This document shows, piece after piece, positions 15,722 through 24,607 of a DNA stretch of 64,000 nucleotides; the stretch's first letter is position 1; each line of letters starts with the position of its first letter. This DNA is from Methylobacter sp. (GTDB lineage: Bacteria > Pseudomonadota > Gammaproteobacteria > Methylococcales > Methylomonadaceae): positions 1 through 64,000 of the forward strand of contig JAUXXQ010000017.1 in assembly GCA_030684815.1 (NCBI GenBank), in the 5' to 3' direction. The translations under genes and the position numbers were made by a program. The notes beneath the pieces are model-generated. The model was not told where the DNA came from, ran no database searches, and saw only the letters and a list, made by a program, of their open reading frames with translations.

Positions 15722-18700
15722 CCGGCCAGCTTCGCTTTTTCCTCGCGATATTCTTCAATCGATAGATTGCGTAATTTGGAGGCGCGGCCTTCCTCGTTGT
15801 GGACAAAACCGACGCTGGACACAAAAGGCTCGATGATATGGATTTTTTGCAGCGGCGTGACAATCAACAATTGCAGGTTGAGCTGGGCAAACAAACGCAA
15901 ACCGTATTGCGCCGATTCATCCGAACCGCGCCCGAAGGCTTCGTCGATGACCACAAAACGGAACGAACGCGAACGCACCGCGCCCCATTCCAGACCGAAT
16001 TGATAAGCCAGACTGGCGGCAAGAATGGTGTAGGCCAGTTTTTCTTTTTGACCGCCCGATTTACCGCCGGAATCGGAATAATGTTCGTGTTCAGTGTCGT
16101 CCTCGCGCCAACGCTCGCTGGCGGCAAACACAAACCAGTTGCGCACATCGGTGACTTTGGCCGTCCAGCGCCGATCCGGTTCAGACTGGCCTTCGCACCC
16201 ACGGAAGCGCTCAATAATGGCTTTAACTTGCAGGAACTTGTTTTCGGAATATTGGCTGTCCTCAGAACCGGTCAGTACGCCTTCGGTGCAGGCGCGCAAT
16301 TCGGTCTGAAAATCGCGGATGTCGGCATCCGGCGTTGCCTGCGCTTCCAGCACGATATAGCGGCCGGTGTTGTAATCAATCCGGGTCAGCGATTGGTTAA
16401 TCAGCGTGATGCGTTCCTTGATGGTTTCCCGCTCGCGGTTCAGTTGCGAATTAAAATTGGCGACTTCGCGGATAGTGTTTTCATTCAGCAGTTCTTTAAA
16501 ACGCGCCTCGAAACGCGGCAAATCGTCGGCCTGCAATTGATCGAGCATGTTGCGGTATTCAAAAGCCGATTCAATGCTGGCATCGACCTCTGCGGTGTCG
16601 AGTTTGAAAGCTTCGTTATAAGCCGCCATTGCCTGAATGATTTTATCGCGCAGTGTTTTGAGCTTCCTCTCTTCACCCTCAATTTTCCTTTGCAATCCGT
16701 TGTACATCTCGCGCTCGCGGTTATCGCAGGACTCGACGCTAAGCTGATGTTCGGCCAATGCCTCGTTACGGATAGCGTCAAGGCGTTCAAAGTAGCGGGC
16801 ATGACTTGCGGTTTCGGCGGCGTTAAGCAGTGCCTGCGTGTCGTTGCGCAGACTTTCGGCGGCATCGCGCTTGGCTTCGGTAGAGCCCAGTTCGCGGGAC
16901 TTTTCGGCAATCAAGTTTTCGGTGTCCGCCAGTTCTGCTAGCAATGCCCGCAAGCGTTCACTCAACTGCTTTAACACATCGGACGCCGATTCCAGCCGCT
17001 GTTTCTCATCGGTCAATTGGGCGACGAGCAATGCCGACGCCTGCCAGTCCTGATCTTGAAAATCATTGTATTCATCCAGTTTCGACAGTGCCATTAGACG
17101 CTCTTTCAGCTGATTTTGCTGGCTTTGCACAGCACCGATAACGCTGCCTAATTGACCCAGACTCGCCGCCAACTGCCTGGCATTGCTTTCCAGTGCGGCG
17201 ATTTTTGCCGCATTAGTCCAACCCAAAACATAACGGCTGCGGTCATCCAGACGATGCCTGTCGTCTTTTTCGTGACGTTCGCCGGGCGCTTTGACTTGTC
17301 CGGCACGAGTAATGGCGCGGGTCTCGCGCCGAAATTGCTCAGGCGTGGCGCAGCAAGCCACGTCGAAACGGTGCGCCAATTCACGCTCCAGCCAATCGTA
17401 AAACGGCGAATCCGGCTTAATCGCCAATTTACGCGCCAGACTGTCTTTATGCAGACCGGGCAATTCGCCGCGACTACCTGGACGTATCCGAAAATACACC
17501 AAACGGCCTCTCAGCTGGGTTTTATCGACCCAAGCGGACACGGCGGCATAACACTCATCCGGCACCAACAGCGACAAACCGAAATTACGCAACAGCCGTT
17601 CCGCCGCGCCTTCCCAATCGCCCTCTTGTTCATGCACTTGCAACAATTCACCGATAAACGGCATATCGGCCTCAGACAGATTCAACGCTTTGCACAACGC
17701 GCCGCGCATGGCGATCTGTTCCGCCGGAATGTTGCTGCGCCGCGCTTTCAGGCTGTTGATTTCGGCGCTCAGTGCATCATGTTCCTGCCTGCCCTGACGC
17801 AACAGCACGCTGTGTTCGGTGAGCTGATTTTGCAAATCGGCTTCCTGTGTCTTCAGCGTTTCCGCCACGGTCAAAAAATGCTGACGTTGCTGGATAAATT
17901 CCGCCTCATTGCTCACCGGATTTTCGCCTGCGGCCTGCACCAACTTTGTGTAGCGCCGCGCCCTGCCCTCACGCCGTTCACGCTCCTGCGTCATCCGCGC
18001 AATCTCCAGCGTCAGGCGCTCCAAGCGGTCGCCGCCGTTATCGGCAATGCTGCGTTTAAGTTCGTCCTGTTCGGCACGTTGCGCAGTTTGGCGCTCAGTC
18101 AGGCGCTTGATCCGGGTATTTTGCCGCTCCCAGTCATCGGCAAGACCGGCAATGCGTTTGTCCAACAACGCCAATTTCAGCCCGGAAAAATAAGCCCTTA
18201 ACGCATCGCGGCAGGCGCGCAGTTCCTCGCTTTGCGCCACCAACAAGGCATGGCGCTCGCAATCGCCGACCAGCGGCGTGAGCAATTCCACCTGGCGCTT
18301 GGTCTTTAACACCGCTTCATGGGCGCGGTTTAAATTGTCGAAATGACCGAGCAAGGACTCGATACGCGACGCCACTTCAAACGGTTCCAGCATGTGACTG
18401 CGGACAAAATCGGTCAAATTACCGACCGACTTCATCGACACGGTTTGATGAAACAGCTCCAACGCCTGTTCATTATCAATGCCGAAACGACGGCGAAACC
18501 AGGCGCCGTAAGGCGGAAAGCTGTCGAACAGCTCGGCGCCCACACCGCGTAATTTCTTGCGCAAGGCGCTAATGTCGGTGCCGAAACGGGAAAAATCCGC
18601 GCTAATCGACAACGCCCGTTCGGCGCCGACAAAAAAGCGCGCGGGCTGGCTTTGCGCGTCCTTCATCCAAAAAACCTGAGCCAGCGTTACAGTCTGGTCG

Positions 18701-19089
18701 TAACCGGCATTATGAAAAACACCCAAGATCACCGAATAATTATTGTGGTCGCGCAATGCCACCGGCTTGGCGCTGCCGCTGATTTCATTGCGTTCTGACT
18801 TGTAATGGCCGAGCACATAAGATCGCAAACTGCGCTCTTTATTGTCGGCACCGGCGGCTTTGTTGTAAGCGATACGGTGCGCGGGCACTAACAGCGTGGT
18901 CACCGCATCGACCAGTGTCGACTTGCCCGAGCCGATGTCGCCGGTCAGCAGGGCGTTTTTACCGTCCGGGTTAAACGCCCACACCCTTGCATCGAAAGTG
19001 CCCCAGTTGAACACTTCCAGACGATGCAGGCGAAAACCGGACAATGCATCGTCGGCAGTAAAATCCAATTCCAATTGCCCCTCATTCAT
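15718..19089 (-). CDS. jetC: JetC, SMC-like ATPase of Wadjet
   Basis: 1123 residues. The N-terminal head starts [15 protein letters not shown] and has Walker [10 protein letters not shown] at about 50-58. Two long coiled-coil arms (roughly 240-480 and 640-920) surround a hinge of about 150 residues. The C-terminal head has the ABC signature [13 protein letters not shown] and Walker [16 protein letters not shown]. This is the MukB-like motor that forms a complex with JetA and JetB and extrudes DNA loops. Start and stop overlap jetB and jetD by 4 nt each (ATGA). Length and motifs are normal for JetC, so the motor looks functional. Confidence 0.93.
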   Translation of the reverse strand: MNEGQLELDFTADDALSGFRLHRLEVFNWGTFDARVWAFNPDGKNALLTGDIGSGKSTLVDAVTTLLVPAHRIAYNKAAGADNKERSLRSYVLGHYKSERNEISGSAKPVALRDHNNYSVILGVFHNAGYDQTVTLAQVFWMKDAQSQPARFFVGAERALSISADFSRFGTDISALRKKLRGVGAELFDSFPPYGAWFRRRFGIDNEQALELFHQTVSMKSVGNLTDFVRSHMLEPFEVASRIESLLGHFDNLNRAHEAVLKTKRQVELLTPLVGDCERHALLVAQSEELRACRDALRAYFSGLKLALLDKRIAGLADDWERQNTRIKRLTERQTAQRAEQDELKRSIADNGGDRLERLTLEIARMTQERERREGRARRYTKLVQAAGENPVSNEAEFIQQRQHFLTVAETLKTQEADLQNQLTEHSVLLRQGRQEHDALSAEINSLKARRSNIPAEQIAMRGALCKALNLSEADMPFIGELLQVHEQEGDWEGAAERLLRNFGLSLLVPDECYAAVSAWVDKTQLRGRLVYFRIRPGSRGELPGLHKDSLARKLAIKPDSPFYDWLERELAHRFDVACCATPEQFRRETRAITRAGQVKAPGERHEKDDRHRLDDRSRYVLGWTNAAKIAALESNARQLAASLGQLGSVIGAVQSQQNQLKERLMALSKLDEYNDFQDQDWQASALLVAQLTDEKQRLESASDVLKQLSERLRALLAELADTENLIAEKSRELGSTEAKRDAAESLRNDTQALLNAAETASHARYFERLDAIRNEALAEHQLSVESCDNREREMYNGLQRKIEGEERKLKTLRDKIIQAMAAYNEAFKLDTAEVDASIESAFEYRNMLDQLQADDLPRFEARFKELLNENTIREVANFNSQLNRERETIKERITLINQSLTRIDYNTGRYIVLEAQATPDADIRDFQTELRACTEGVLTGSEDSQYSENKFLQVKAIIERFRGCEGQSEPDRRWTAKVTDVRNWFVFAASERWREDDTEHEHYSDSGGKSGGQKEKLAYTILAASLAYQFGLEWGAVRSRSFRFVVIDEAFGRGSDESAQYGLRLFAQLNLQLLIVTPLQKIHIIEPFVSSVGFVHNEEGRASKLRNLSIEEYREEKAKLAG

Positions 19090-19739
19090 GATGCACCGCC
19101 TGCTTCAGCATCCGCGCCCAATTGAGCCTGATAAGCCGCCAGCCGCTCATCGAAATCAGCCAGCCATTGCGCATCGACAAAGGCCTTGAGAATACGCGGC
19201 ACTTCAAACATCGCGGCTTGTTTGCCCTGATTGGCGCCGGTTTTAAGTTTGCGCAAAAAGCCCAGTTCGACGATTTTATTGAGCTGGGTATCCACTTGAT
19301 CAATCAATTTAGCCTCGTTGCTGCTGTCGGGCAAAAATACCCGGATCAAATCGACAATTTCACCGCGCGACAGCACTAAGCGCGTGTCGCCGCCGCTGGC
19401 ATCGAATTCGGCCAGTTTTTTCCGCAACAATGCCAGCAGCAAACTGACGGTAAACGACAAGGGCCGCCTTGCCACCAGACGCGGCAATTTTGGCGCGGCC
19501 TCGTCTTCATTTTCGCTGCGCGAACGTAAAAAAGCATAGCCTTCCGCCTCGTCAAGCACCAACTCCAAACCCAGCACTGCCACATAATCGCGTACCCGTG
19601 CCTGCAGATTGAGCAAGCTCGTCCAAAGCCCGGCTTCGGTTTCCTGATAAATCACGCCTTTGAGCAACACAATCACCAACGCCGATAAATCGTGTGTGGC
19701 TATGGGTGGATCAAGTTGCGAATCAAGTTGTTCTGTCAT
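19086..19739 (-). CDS. jetB: JetB, Wadjet MukE-like subunit (DUF4194)
   Basis: 217 residues from the ATG at 19739, two bases after the jetA stop. A longer frame to 19817 would run back into jetA and adds no conserved sequence. It is a winged-helix protein of the MukE/DUF4194 type, with segments [28 protein letters not shown] and [17 protein letters not shown]. The C-terminal [16 protein letters not shown] looks like a wing/helix pair. In Wadjet, JetB bridges the kleisin JetA and the JetC heads. It overlaps jetC by 4 nt. Confidence 0.88.
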   Translation of the reverse strand: MTEQLDSQLDPPIATHDLSALVIVLLKGVIYQETEAGLWTSLLNLQARVRDYVAVLGLELVLDEAEGYAFLRSRSENEDEAAPKLPRLVARRPLSFTVSLLLALLRKKLAEFDASGGDTRLVLSRGEIVDLIRVFLPDSSNEAKLIDQVDTQLNKIVELGFLRKLKTGANQGKQAAMFEVPRILKAFVDAQWLADFDERLAAYQAQLGADAEAGGAS

Positions 19740-19741
19740 CT

Positions 19742-21196
19742 TTATCTCACAAAAATAACGCGCGGCAACTGCGCCTGTTTCGTCGTTGTCATGCCATCCG
19801 GCTGTTCGCATGTCCACATAATGATTTCCTGTTTGTCTTCATCCAACACCGTTTTAAAACTGTCGCTCGCCAGTTGCAAATAGGTCACCAACTCCGCCAA
19901 ACCGTGCTGCAACGGCTGCAGCTTGCACAATTCAGCCAGGGTAATTTGCGCGCGGTCTTGCAACGCATGACGGATATGTCGGGACAGCTGCGCCTTGTCG
20001 ATGACGATTTGCGAATACAACGCTGCCGCATCAAGGTCGGCATCGCCTACTTCGAGTTCAATATCGGCAATGAACGATTTGATCGCAGGCGTGTGCAAAG
20101 GCCGTTCCATCGGCAATTCGATGTCGGCTGCGGTATCGGCAATGCTCATGACCTCGCCGGACGGTTGCGAACCGCGCAATAACAAGGCTTTGGCCTCAAT
20201 GCCATGCAAAATATCCATGATCCGCCGGTTTTCCAGCCAGGCTTGGTCATCCAAAAAACGCCGCAATTGCTGCGAAAGTTGGGCCACCGTGCGCTGCGTA
20301 TGTTCGCCCGCTTCCAGCCAGTCGTAATGTACGCGGCGGATGCGGGCATCGGGTTTGAGTTCGGCAACGGGGGATAAATTCAACACGCGTTCGAGCAGGT
20401 TGGACAGTTCTTCCTGACGGCGGCTGGACATCAAAAAATCCCAAAACGCGCGAAAACTGCGCCCCTGATCGGAATCGGCAATGGCATCGCGCTCGCCCAT
20501 AATGTCTTCCAGCAACGCGCCTTTTGAACCTTCCCACAGCGCAATGCGTTCGCGCACCCGCCTATCCAGACCACGAAAGTTGTGTTCGACCTCACGAAAA
20601 TCGGTGAGCAACTCACGCGCCAGCTGAATGAATTGCTGAAAGCGGTCTTTCACGGCGGTGTCGTCGAGCAGGGGCAGATCGCCCGCAGTAATACGGCCAA
20701 TCTCGACATCGATTTCATCGCGCCGTTTGTGCAATTCGGCAATGCGCGTCTCGGGGTCGGTTTCGCTGCCTTCGCTCATTTGCTTGAGCAATTCGAACAA
20801 GGTCAGCAAACGCGACTCGGTGCCGACAAAACTGCGTTCGGTCAGAGTGCCTAACCACGCGGTGGCTTTTTCTGTCGAAGGGGTCAAATCGAAATGGGCT
20901 TCATCAGAAGCTTGCAGATAAAACTTGCGCAGCCAGCCTTTTTCGGTCGCCGCCCAATCGTTGATGTAATCGAGCGCTGATTTGGGGAAAGCCTGCGCGC
21001 CCAGCCGTTCGCGCAGCGCAAACAATTCGTCTTCCAGCGCCTCGGCCAAATCGGCTTGTGCCATAACGCGGATATTGGGCGCAATAAAGACCCGATGCAA
21101 AAAACTGGCAATCAGCGGTGCGTGGGGGGAATTAAGCAAGCGCCAAGCCGGATGGTTTTGGCGCAATAGTTCAAGGGTGGCGTAGTCCAAACTCAA
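19742..21196 (-). CDS. jetA: JetA, Wadjet MukF-like kleisin (DUF3375)
   Basis: 484 residues, DUF3375. It opens with the family pattern LDYATLELLRQNHPAWRLL and SPHAPLIASFLHRVF, then ALDYINDWAATEKGWLRKFY, long helices, and DIELEVGDADLDAAALYSQI near the C-terminus. The start codon is TTG at 21196, sharing bases with the hoxW stop (TTGA). No ATG is available until far inside the conserved domain. JetA closes the JetC ring as the kleisin. The overlap makes Wadjet translation coupled to the hydrogenase operon, which is unusual. Confidence 0.9.
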   Translation of the reverse strand: MSLDYATLELLRQNHPAWRLLNSPHAPLIASFLHRVFIAPNIRVMAQADLAEALEDELFALRERLGAQAFPKSALDYINDWAATEKGWLRKFYLQASDEAHFDLTPSTEKATAWLGTLTERSFVGTESRLLTLFELLKQMSEGSETDPETRIAELHKRRDEIDVEIGRITAGDLPLLDDTAVKDRFQQFIQLARELLTDFREVEHNFRGLDRRVRERIALWEGSKGALLEDIMGERDAIADSDQGRSFRAFWDFLMSSRRQEELSNLLERVLNLSPVAELKPDARIRRVHYDWLEAGEHTQRTVAQLSQQLRRFLDDQAWLENRRIMDILHGIEAKALLLRGSQPSGEVMSIADTAADIELPMERPLHTPAIKSFIADIELEVGDADLDAAALYSQIVIDKAQLSRHIRHALQDRAQITLAELCKLQPLQHGLAELVTYLQLASDSFKTVLDEDKQEIIMWTCEQPDGMTTTKQAQLPRVIFVR

Positions 21197-21702
21197 GCGG
21201 CAGTGTTGTCGGTTGCTGTTGTTTGTTCAGTTGCCTGCTGCAACCAAAAATCAAGGTCTGGATTGGCCAATAAGCGTTCAGCAAAAACACAGGCTTCGAC
21301 TAAATGGGCGGCGGCATTGCTGCCCAAGCCTTCGCCCAATTCAAATTTTTCGCCTTTGATGCTGAGCAGAAAACACGGCGGCGGGGTTTGTTTTTTTATC
21401 GATTGATAGACTGCTAACACCGCCGCAGGGCTCATCGCATGGGTGGTGTAGCTTTTGTCCCGCTCAGGTTCTAATAACGTGAAATCGAAAGCATGTTTGC
21501 AAGCGACCGAGGCATCGACGAACAACACCAAGCGCCGATTTTCCAAATCCAGCGCATGTTCAATTTGCAGCTGAAAATCAGACAATATGTCCAACTGGCT
21601 CAAATCGCAACGGCTTTCAACATGCTCCAACATCAACGGCCCCAGCGCGTCGTCGCCGCGACTGAGGTTGCCGTAACCAAACAACAATACCGGTTTAGGC
21701 AT
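21193..21702 (-). CDS. hoxW: HoxW, hydrogenase large-subunit maturation endopeptidase
   Basis: 169 residues from the ATG at 21702, inside the end of hoxH (8-nt overlap). A TTG four codons upstream is less likely. Member of the HycI/HoxW protease family, with nickel-sensing acidic residues in GYGNLSRGDDALGP, VLFVDASV and a His in YTTHAMSP. It clips the C-terminal tail of HoxH once nickel is inserted. In Ralstonia-type hydrogenases hoxW likewise follows hoxH. The stop overlaps the TTG of jetA. Confidence 0.9.
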   Translation of the reverse strand: MPKPVLLFGYGNLSRGDDALGPLMLEHVESRCDLSQLDILSDFQLQIEHALDLENRRLVLFVDASVACKHAFDFTLLEPERDKSYTTHAMSPAAVLAVYQSIKKQTPPPCFLLSIKGEKFELGEGLGSNAAAHLVEACVFAERLLANPDLDFWLQQATEQTTATDNTAA

Positions 21703-23194
21703 TGTCACGCTCAATTTGCCCGTCGCTGTGTTTAATCAGCTTATCAATCACTTTACCTTCGGCATCAACCAATTCCAGTTGCAGCGGCATTTTGCCGACC
21801 GCATGAGTGGCGCAGGACAAGCAAGGATCGTAAGCGCGTATCGCCACTTCCAGGTTGTTTAACAACGGTTCGGTCAGTTCGCGGCCGGATAAATATTCCG
21901 CCGCCACTTGCCGTACCGATTCGTTCATTGCCATGTTGTTGCTGGTGGTTGAGACGATTAAGTTGGCTTTGGTGACGATGTCGTTTTCATCGACTTGATA
22001 ATGATGAAACAAGGTGCCGCGCGGCGCTTCAATCACGCCTATGCCCTCGTAGCGTTTTTCGCCTTGTGCGACCAAATCAGAACCCATGATGTCAGGATCG
22101 TTAAGCAGGGTTTTGATACTTTCAGCGCAATGCAATACTTCAATCAAACGCGTCCAATGGAAGGCGAGGGTACTGTGTACCATGGCTTCGCCGCTGTGCG
22201 CTTTAAACTCGACGCGGGCCGCTTCCGCCAACGGCGTGTCGATGTAATCGCAGTTATTGACCCGCGCCAACGGCCCGACCCGATACCAGCCGTTTTCTTG
22301 GCCTAGCGACAACAAATAAGGGAACTTCATGTAAGTCCAGGAGCGCACTTCTTCATGGATATAATCGTTATATTTGCAATAATCGATGTGATCGATGATG
22401 GTTTCGCCGTGCTCGTTCTTGGCGCGGATGCCGCCGTGATAAAGCTCCAGCGCGCCGTCCGGTTTGGTCAAGCCCAAATAATTGGTGCGCAAAGTGGCAA
22501 ATTCGTCATAAAAAGGCAGGTTGGAACAATGCACTTTTTTGATCAACGCAACCGATGCGGCCGACCAAGCTATCATTTGGTCGATGTCTTCGAGCAAATA
22601 GTCGCGCTCGGCCTTGGTCAATGATTTGTTCATGCCGCCGGCAATCGCGCCGGTGCCGTGAATACGTTTGCCGGACACCATGCGGATGACTTCCTGGCCG
22701 TATTTGCGCAATTTGACGCCTTGTACACCGATGTCGGGATATTCGGCCAATACCGCAATCACCGAACGCTTGCTGATGTCGCTTTCAAAACCGAACAATA
22801 AATCCGGGCTGGATAAATGGAAAAAATGCAGGGCATGGGATTGCAGCACTTGCCCGAAATGCAGTAGACGCCTTAACTTGTCCGCTGAAACCGGCAGGTT
22901 TTCAGGGTCGATACCAACCAGTTGGTCTATCGCTTTAGCCGCCGCCAAATGATGACTGACCGGGCAGATGCCGCATAAACGCTGCACTAAAACCGGCAAT
23001 TCCCAATAAGGACGGCCTTGGATAAAGCGTTCAAAGCCGCGAAATTCAACGATATGCAATCTGGCTTGTTGGACTTTATTGTCCGCATCCAGCAATAACG
23101 TGACTTTGCCGTGGCCTTCAACGCGTGAAACGGGATCAACGACTACGCGTTTTAAACTGTCCCGGTTTTCGGCTGTTTCTAAATGTTCGTACAT
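21695..23194 (-). CDS. hoxH: HoxH, [NiFe] large subunit of NAD-reducing hydrogenase
   Basis: 499 residues from the ATG at 23194. The frame extends to 23245, but that reads through a repeat and is not conserved. It carries both nickel-binding motifs: L1 RLCGICPVSHH and L2 DPCLSCATH. After the L2 His comes a tail of about 30 residues (AVGKMPLQLELVDAEGK…), the piece removed by HoxW. The enzyme splits H2 and passes electrons through HoxY and HoxU to HoxF, which reduces NAD+. Cytoplasmic. Preceded by an inverted pair of 32-bp repeats that may modulate expression between hoxY and hoxH. Confidence 0.96.
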   Translation of the reverse strand: MYEHLETAENRDSLKRVVVDPVSRVEGHGKVTLLLDADNKVQQARLHIVEFRGFERFIQGRPYWELPVLVQRLCGICPVSHHLAAAKAIDQLVGIDPENLPVSADKLRRLLHFGQVLQSHALHFFHLSSPDLLFGFESDISKRSVIAVLAEYPDIGVQGVKLRKYGQEVIRMVSGKRIHGTGAIAGGMNKSLTKAERDYLLEDIDQMIAWSAASVALIKKVHCSNLPFYDEFATLRTNYLGLTKPDGALELYHGGIRAKNEHGETIIDHIDYCKYNDYIHEEVRSWTYMKFPYLLSLGQENGWYRVGPLARVNNCDYIDTPLAEAARVEFKAHSGEAMVHSTLAFHWTRLIEVLHCAESIKTLLNDPDIMGSDLVAQGEKRYEGIGVIEAPRGTLFHHYQVDENDIVTKANLIVSTTSNNMAMNESVRQVAAEYLSGRELTEPLLNNLEVAIRAYDPCLSCATHAVGKMPLQLELVDAEGKVIDKLIKHSDGQIERDNA

Positions 23195-23212
23195 GGTTTT
23201 TTCTCGTATTTT

Positions 23213-23289
23213 GTAGGTTGGGTTAGCGGTAGCGTAACCCAACACATCGAAGGCAATTGTCGGGTTACGCTATCACTAACCCGACCTAC
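23213..23289. repeat. Inverted pair of 32-bp YREP-like repeats between hoxY and hoxH
   Basis: GTAGGTTGGGTTAGCGGTAG… at 23213-23244 and its diverged reverse complement at 23259-23289 make a long hairpin in the hoxY-hoxH gap. A third copy is at 28001-28032. Each unit is itself palindromic (GGTTA … TAACC). Confidence 0.8.
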
Positions 23290-23307
23290 GCAACATATTA
23301 AATTCGC

Positions 23308-23847
23308 TCAATCGTAATGCACCAGCTCGTAAGGTAATGACGGCTCACGCCCTTCAATCAAATCGGTCAAAAATTTCCAGAACACGTCTGCCGATGGCGG
23401 ACAGCCGGGCAGGTAATAATCGATTTTGACGATTTCATGAATAGGATGCACTTGGTTCAGCAACAAGGGCAATTCTATGTCGCTGGGAATCTTCGGGTTC
23501 TCCACGCCGATGCCGTCCAGATAAGCTTCATTCAGGCATTCTTCCAGCGGGATATGATTGCGCATCGCCGGTAATCCGCCGTTAATTGCGCAAGCACCGA
23601 CCGCCACCAGAATTTTGCAGTTGTTACGGAACTCGCGCAATACATGCACGTTTTCCGAATTACACACGCCGCCTTCAATCAAGCCTATATCGCAATTGGT
23701 GCAATGTTCTATGTCGGTGATCGGCGATCGGTCGAACTCGACCACTTCAGCCAGTTGCAGCATCCGTTCGTCTATATCTAAAAATGACATGTGACAGCCG
23801 AAACAGCCGGCCAGCGAGGTTGTCGCTACTCTAATTTTATTCGCCAT
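23308..23847 (-). CDS. hoxY: HoxY, small subunit of NAD-reducing hydrogenase
   Basis: 179 residues from the ATG at 23847, which has GGAG 10 nt upstream and gives the conserved MANKIRVATTSLAGC start. A longer frame to 23895 is translation of a repeat element. The four cysteines of the proximal [4Fe-4S] cluster are visible: two in CFGCH, one in GACAINGG and one in LPGCPPSAD. It relays electrons between the HoxH active site and HoxU. It overlaps the hoxU stop by 11 nt because hoxU is extended by repeat B. Confidence 0.94.
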   Translation of the reverse strand: MANKIRVATTSLAGCFGCHMSFLDIDERMLQLAEVVEFDRSPITDIEHCTNCDIGLIEGGVCNSENVHVLREFRNNCKILVAVGACAINGGLPAMRNHIPLEECLNEAYLDGIGVENPKIPSDIELPLLLNQVHPIHEIVKIDYYLPGCPPSADVFWKFLTDLIEGREPSLPYELVHYD

Positions 23848-24607
23848 GTTTAATATTCTCCGTGCCGACTGCCATGGATGGCGGAAGTGCCGCAACCGGT
23901 CGGGAACCGGATGCGGCTAAAGCTACTTGATCGATTTGTTTGTGATCGTAAATGCGCTCGCCAATCGGTACCTGATAACCGGTGCGCTTAACCAACAGTG
24001 CGCCGGTTGGGCAAATGTGTACGGCTTGGTCTGATGCGTCAATATCGGTATCTTTCAACAAACCGCTTTTCGCATTAACAATCAAATGCTTGTGTATACC
24101 GCGCCCACTGATCGCGAACACGTCTTTACCGTCTTTTTCGTGGCTGGCGCGGACGCACAACGTACAAAAAATGCAGCGATTATGGTCAATCATCACTTCG
24201 GCATGGGAGGCGTCGACTTCCCGATCTGGATAGAATAACGGGAAATGATTGTCGAGCATGTTCAAATGGTAAGCGACAGCCTGCAGCTGGCAGTTGCCGG
24301 TTTTTTCGCACGACGGGCAAAAATGGTTGCCTTCGACAAACAGCATTTGGGTGATTTTCTTGCGGTCTTCAATCAGCTCTTCGGTCTCATTGAGTATGTC
24401 TTGCCCTTCCAATGCTGGAAAAGTACAAGCAGAGCAGTTGCGGCCGTTGACGTTGACCGTACACAGTTTGCAACTGCCATGCGGGGTGAATTCCGGCTGA
24501 TGACACAAATGCGGAATATAAACACCGGCCGCCATCGCCGCATCCATGATGGTTTGCCCGTCTTCAAAAGGGATGATTTTACCGTCGATAGTAATAGTTT
24601 TACTCAT
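23837..24607 (-). CDS. hoxU: HoxU, iron-sulfur diaphorase subunit, C-terminus extended by a repeat
   Basis: 256 residues from the ATG at 24607, which has GAGGTG at ideal distance; an ATG two codons earlier is too close to it. N-terminal [2Fe-2S] ferredoxin domain (CHQPEF…GSCKLC…CSAC), then a NuoG-like region with HFCPSCEKTGNC and a [4Fe-4S] motif CIFCTLCVR paired with HICPTGAL. The conserved protein ends near GERIYDHKQID. The following residues (ASGSRPVAALPPSMAVG) are the translation of repeat B at 23867-23920, making HoxU about 20 residues longer than the Ralstonia protein (about 234). The start overlaps the hoxF stop by 8 nt. Confidence 0.94.
   Translation of the reverse strand: MSKTITIDGKIIPFEDGQTIMDAAMAAGVYIPHLCHQPEFTPHGSCKLCTVNVNGRNCSACTFPALEGQDILNETEELIEDRKKITQMLFVEGNHFCPSCEKTGNCQLQAVAYHLNMLDNHFPLFYPDREVDASHAEVMIDHNRCIFCTLCVRASHEKDGKDVFAISGRGIHKHLIVNAKSGLLKDTDIDASDQAVHICPTGALLVKRTGYQVPIGERIYDHKQIDQVALAASGSRPVAALPPSMAVGTENIKHGE
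23867..23920. repeat. Repeat B, copy 2, inside the hoxU reading frame
   Basis: Shares CGACTGCCATGGATGGCGG with 7721-7772. The downstream hairpin differs in sequence but still pairs (CCGCA-CCGG … CCGG-TGCGG). It is read through in frame by hoxU. Confidence 0.7.

Noticed and set aside
15799-18201. Two long plus-strand open frames (380 and 349 codons) opposite jetC
   Set aside because: They are antisense shadows of a long high-GC3 gene, with no ribosome-binding site or domain and His/Gln/Arg-rich composition typical of such shadows.
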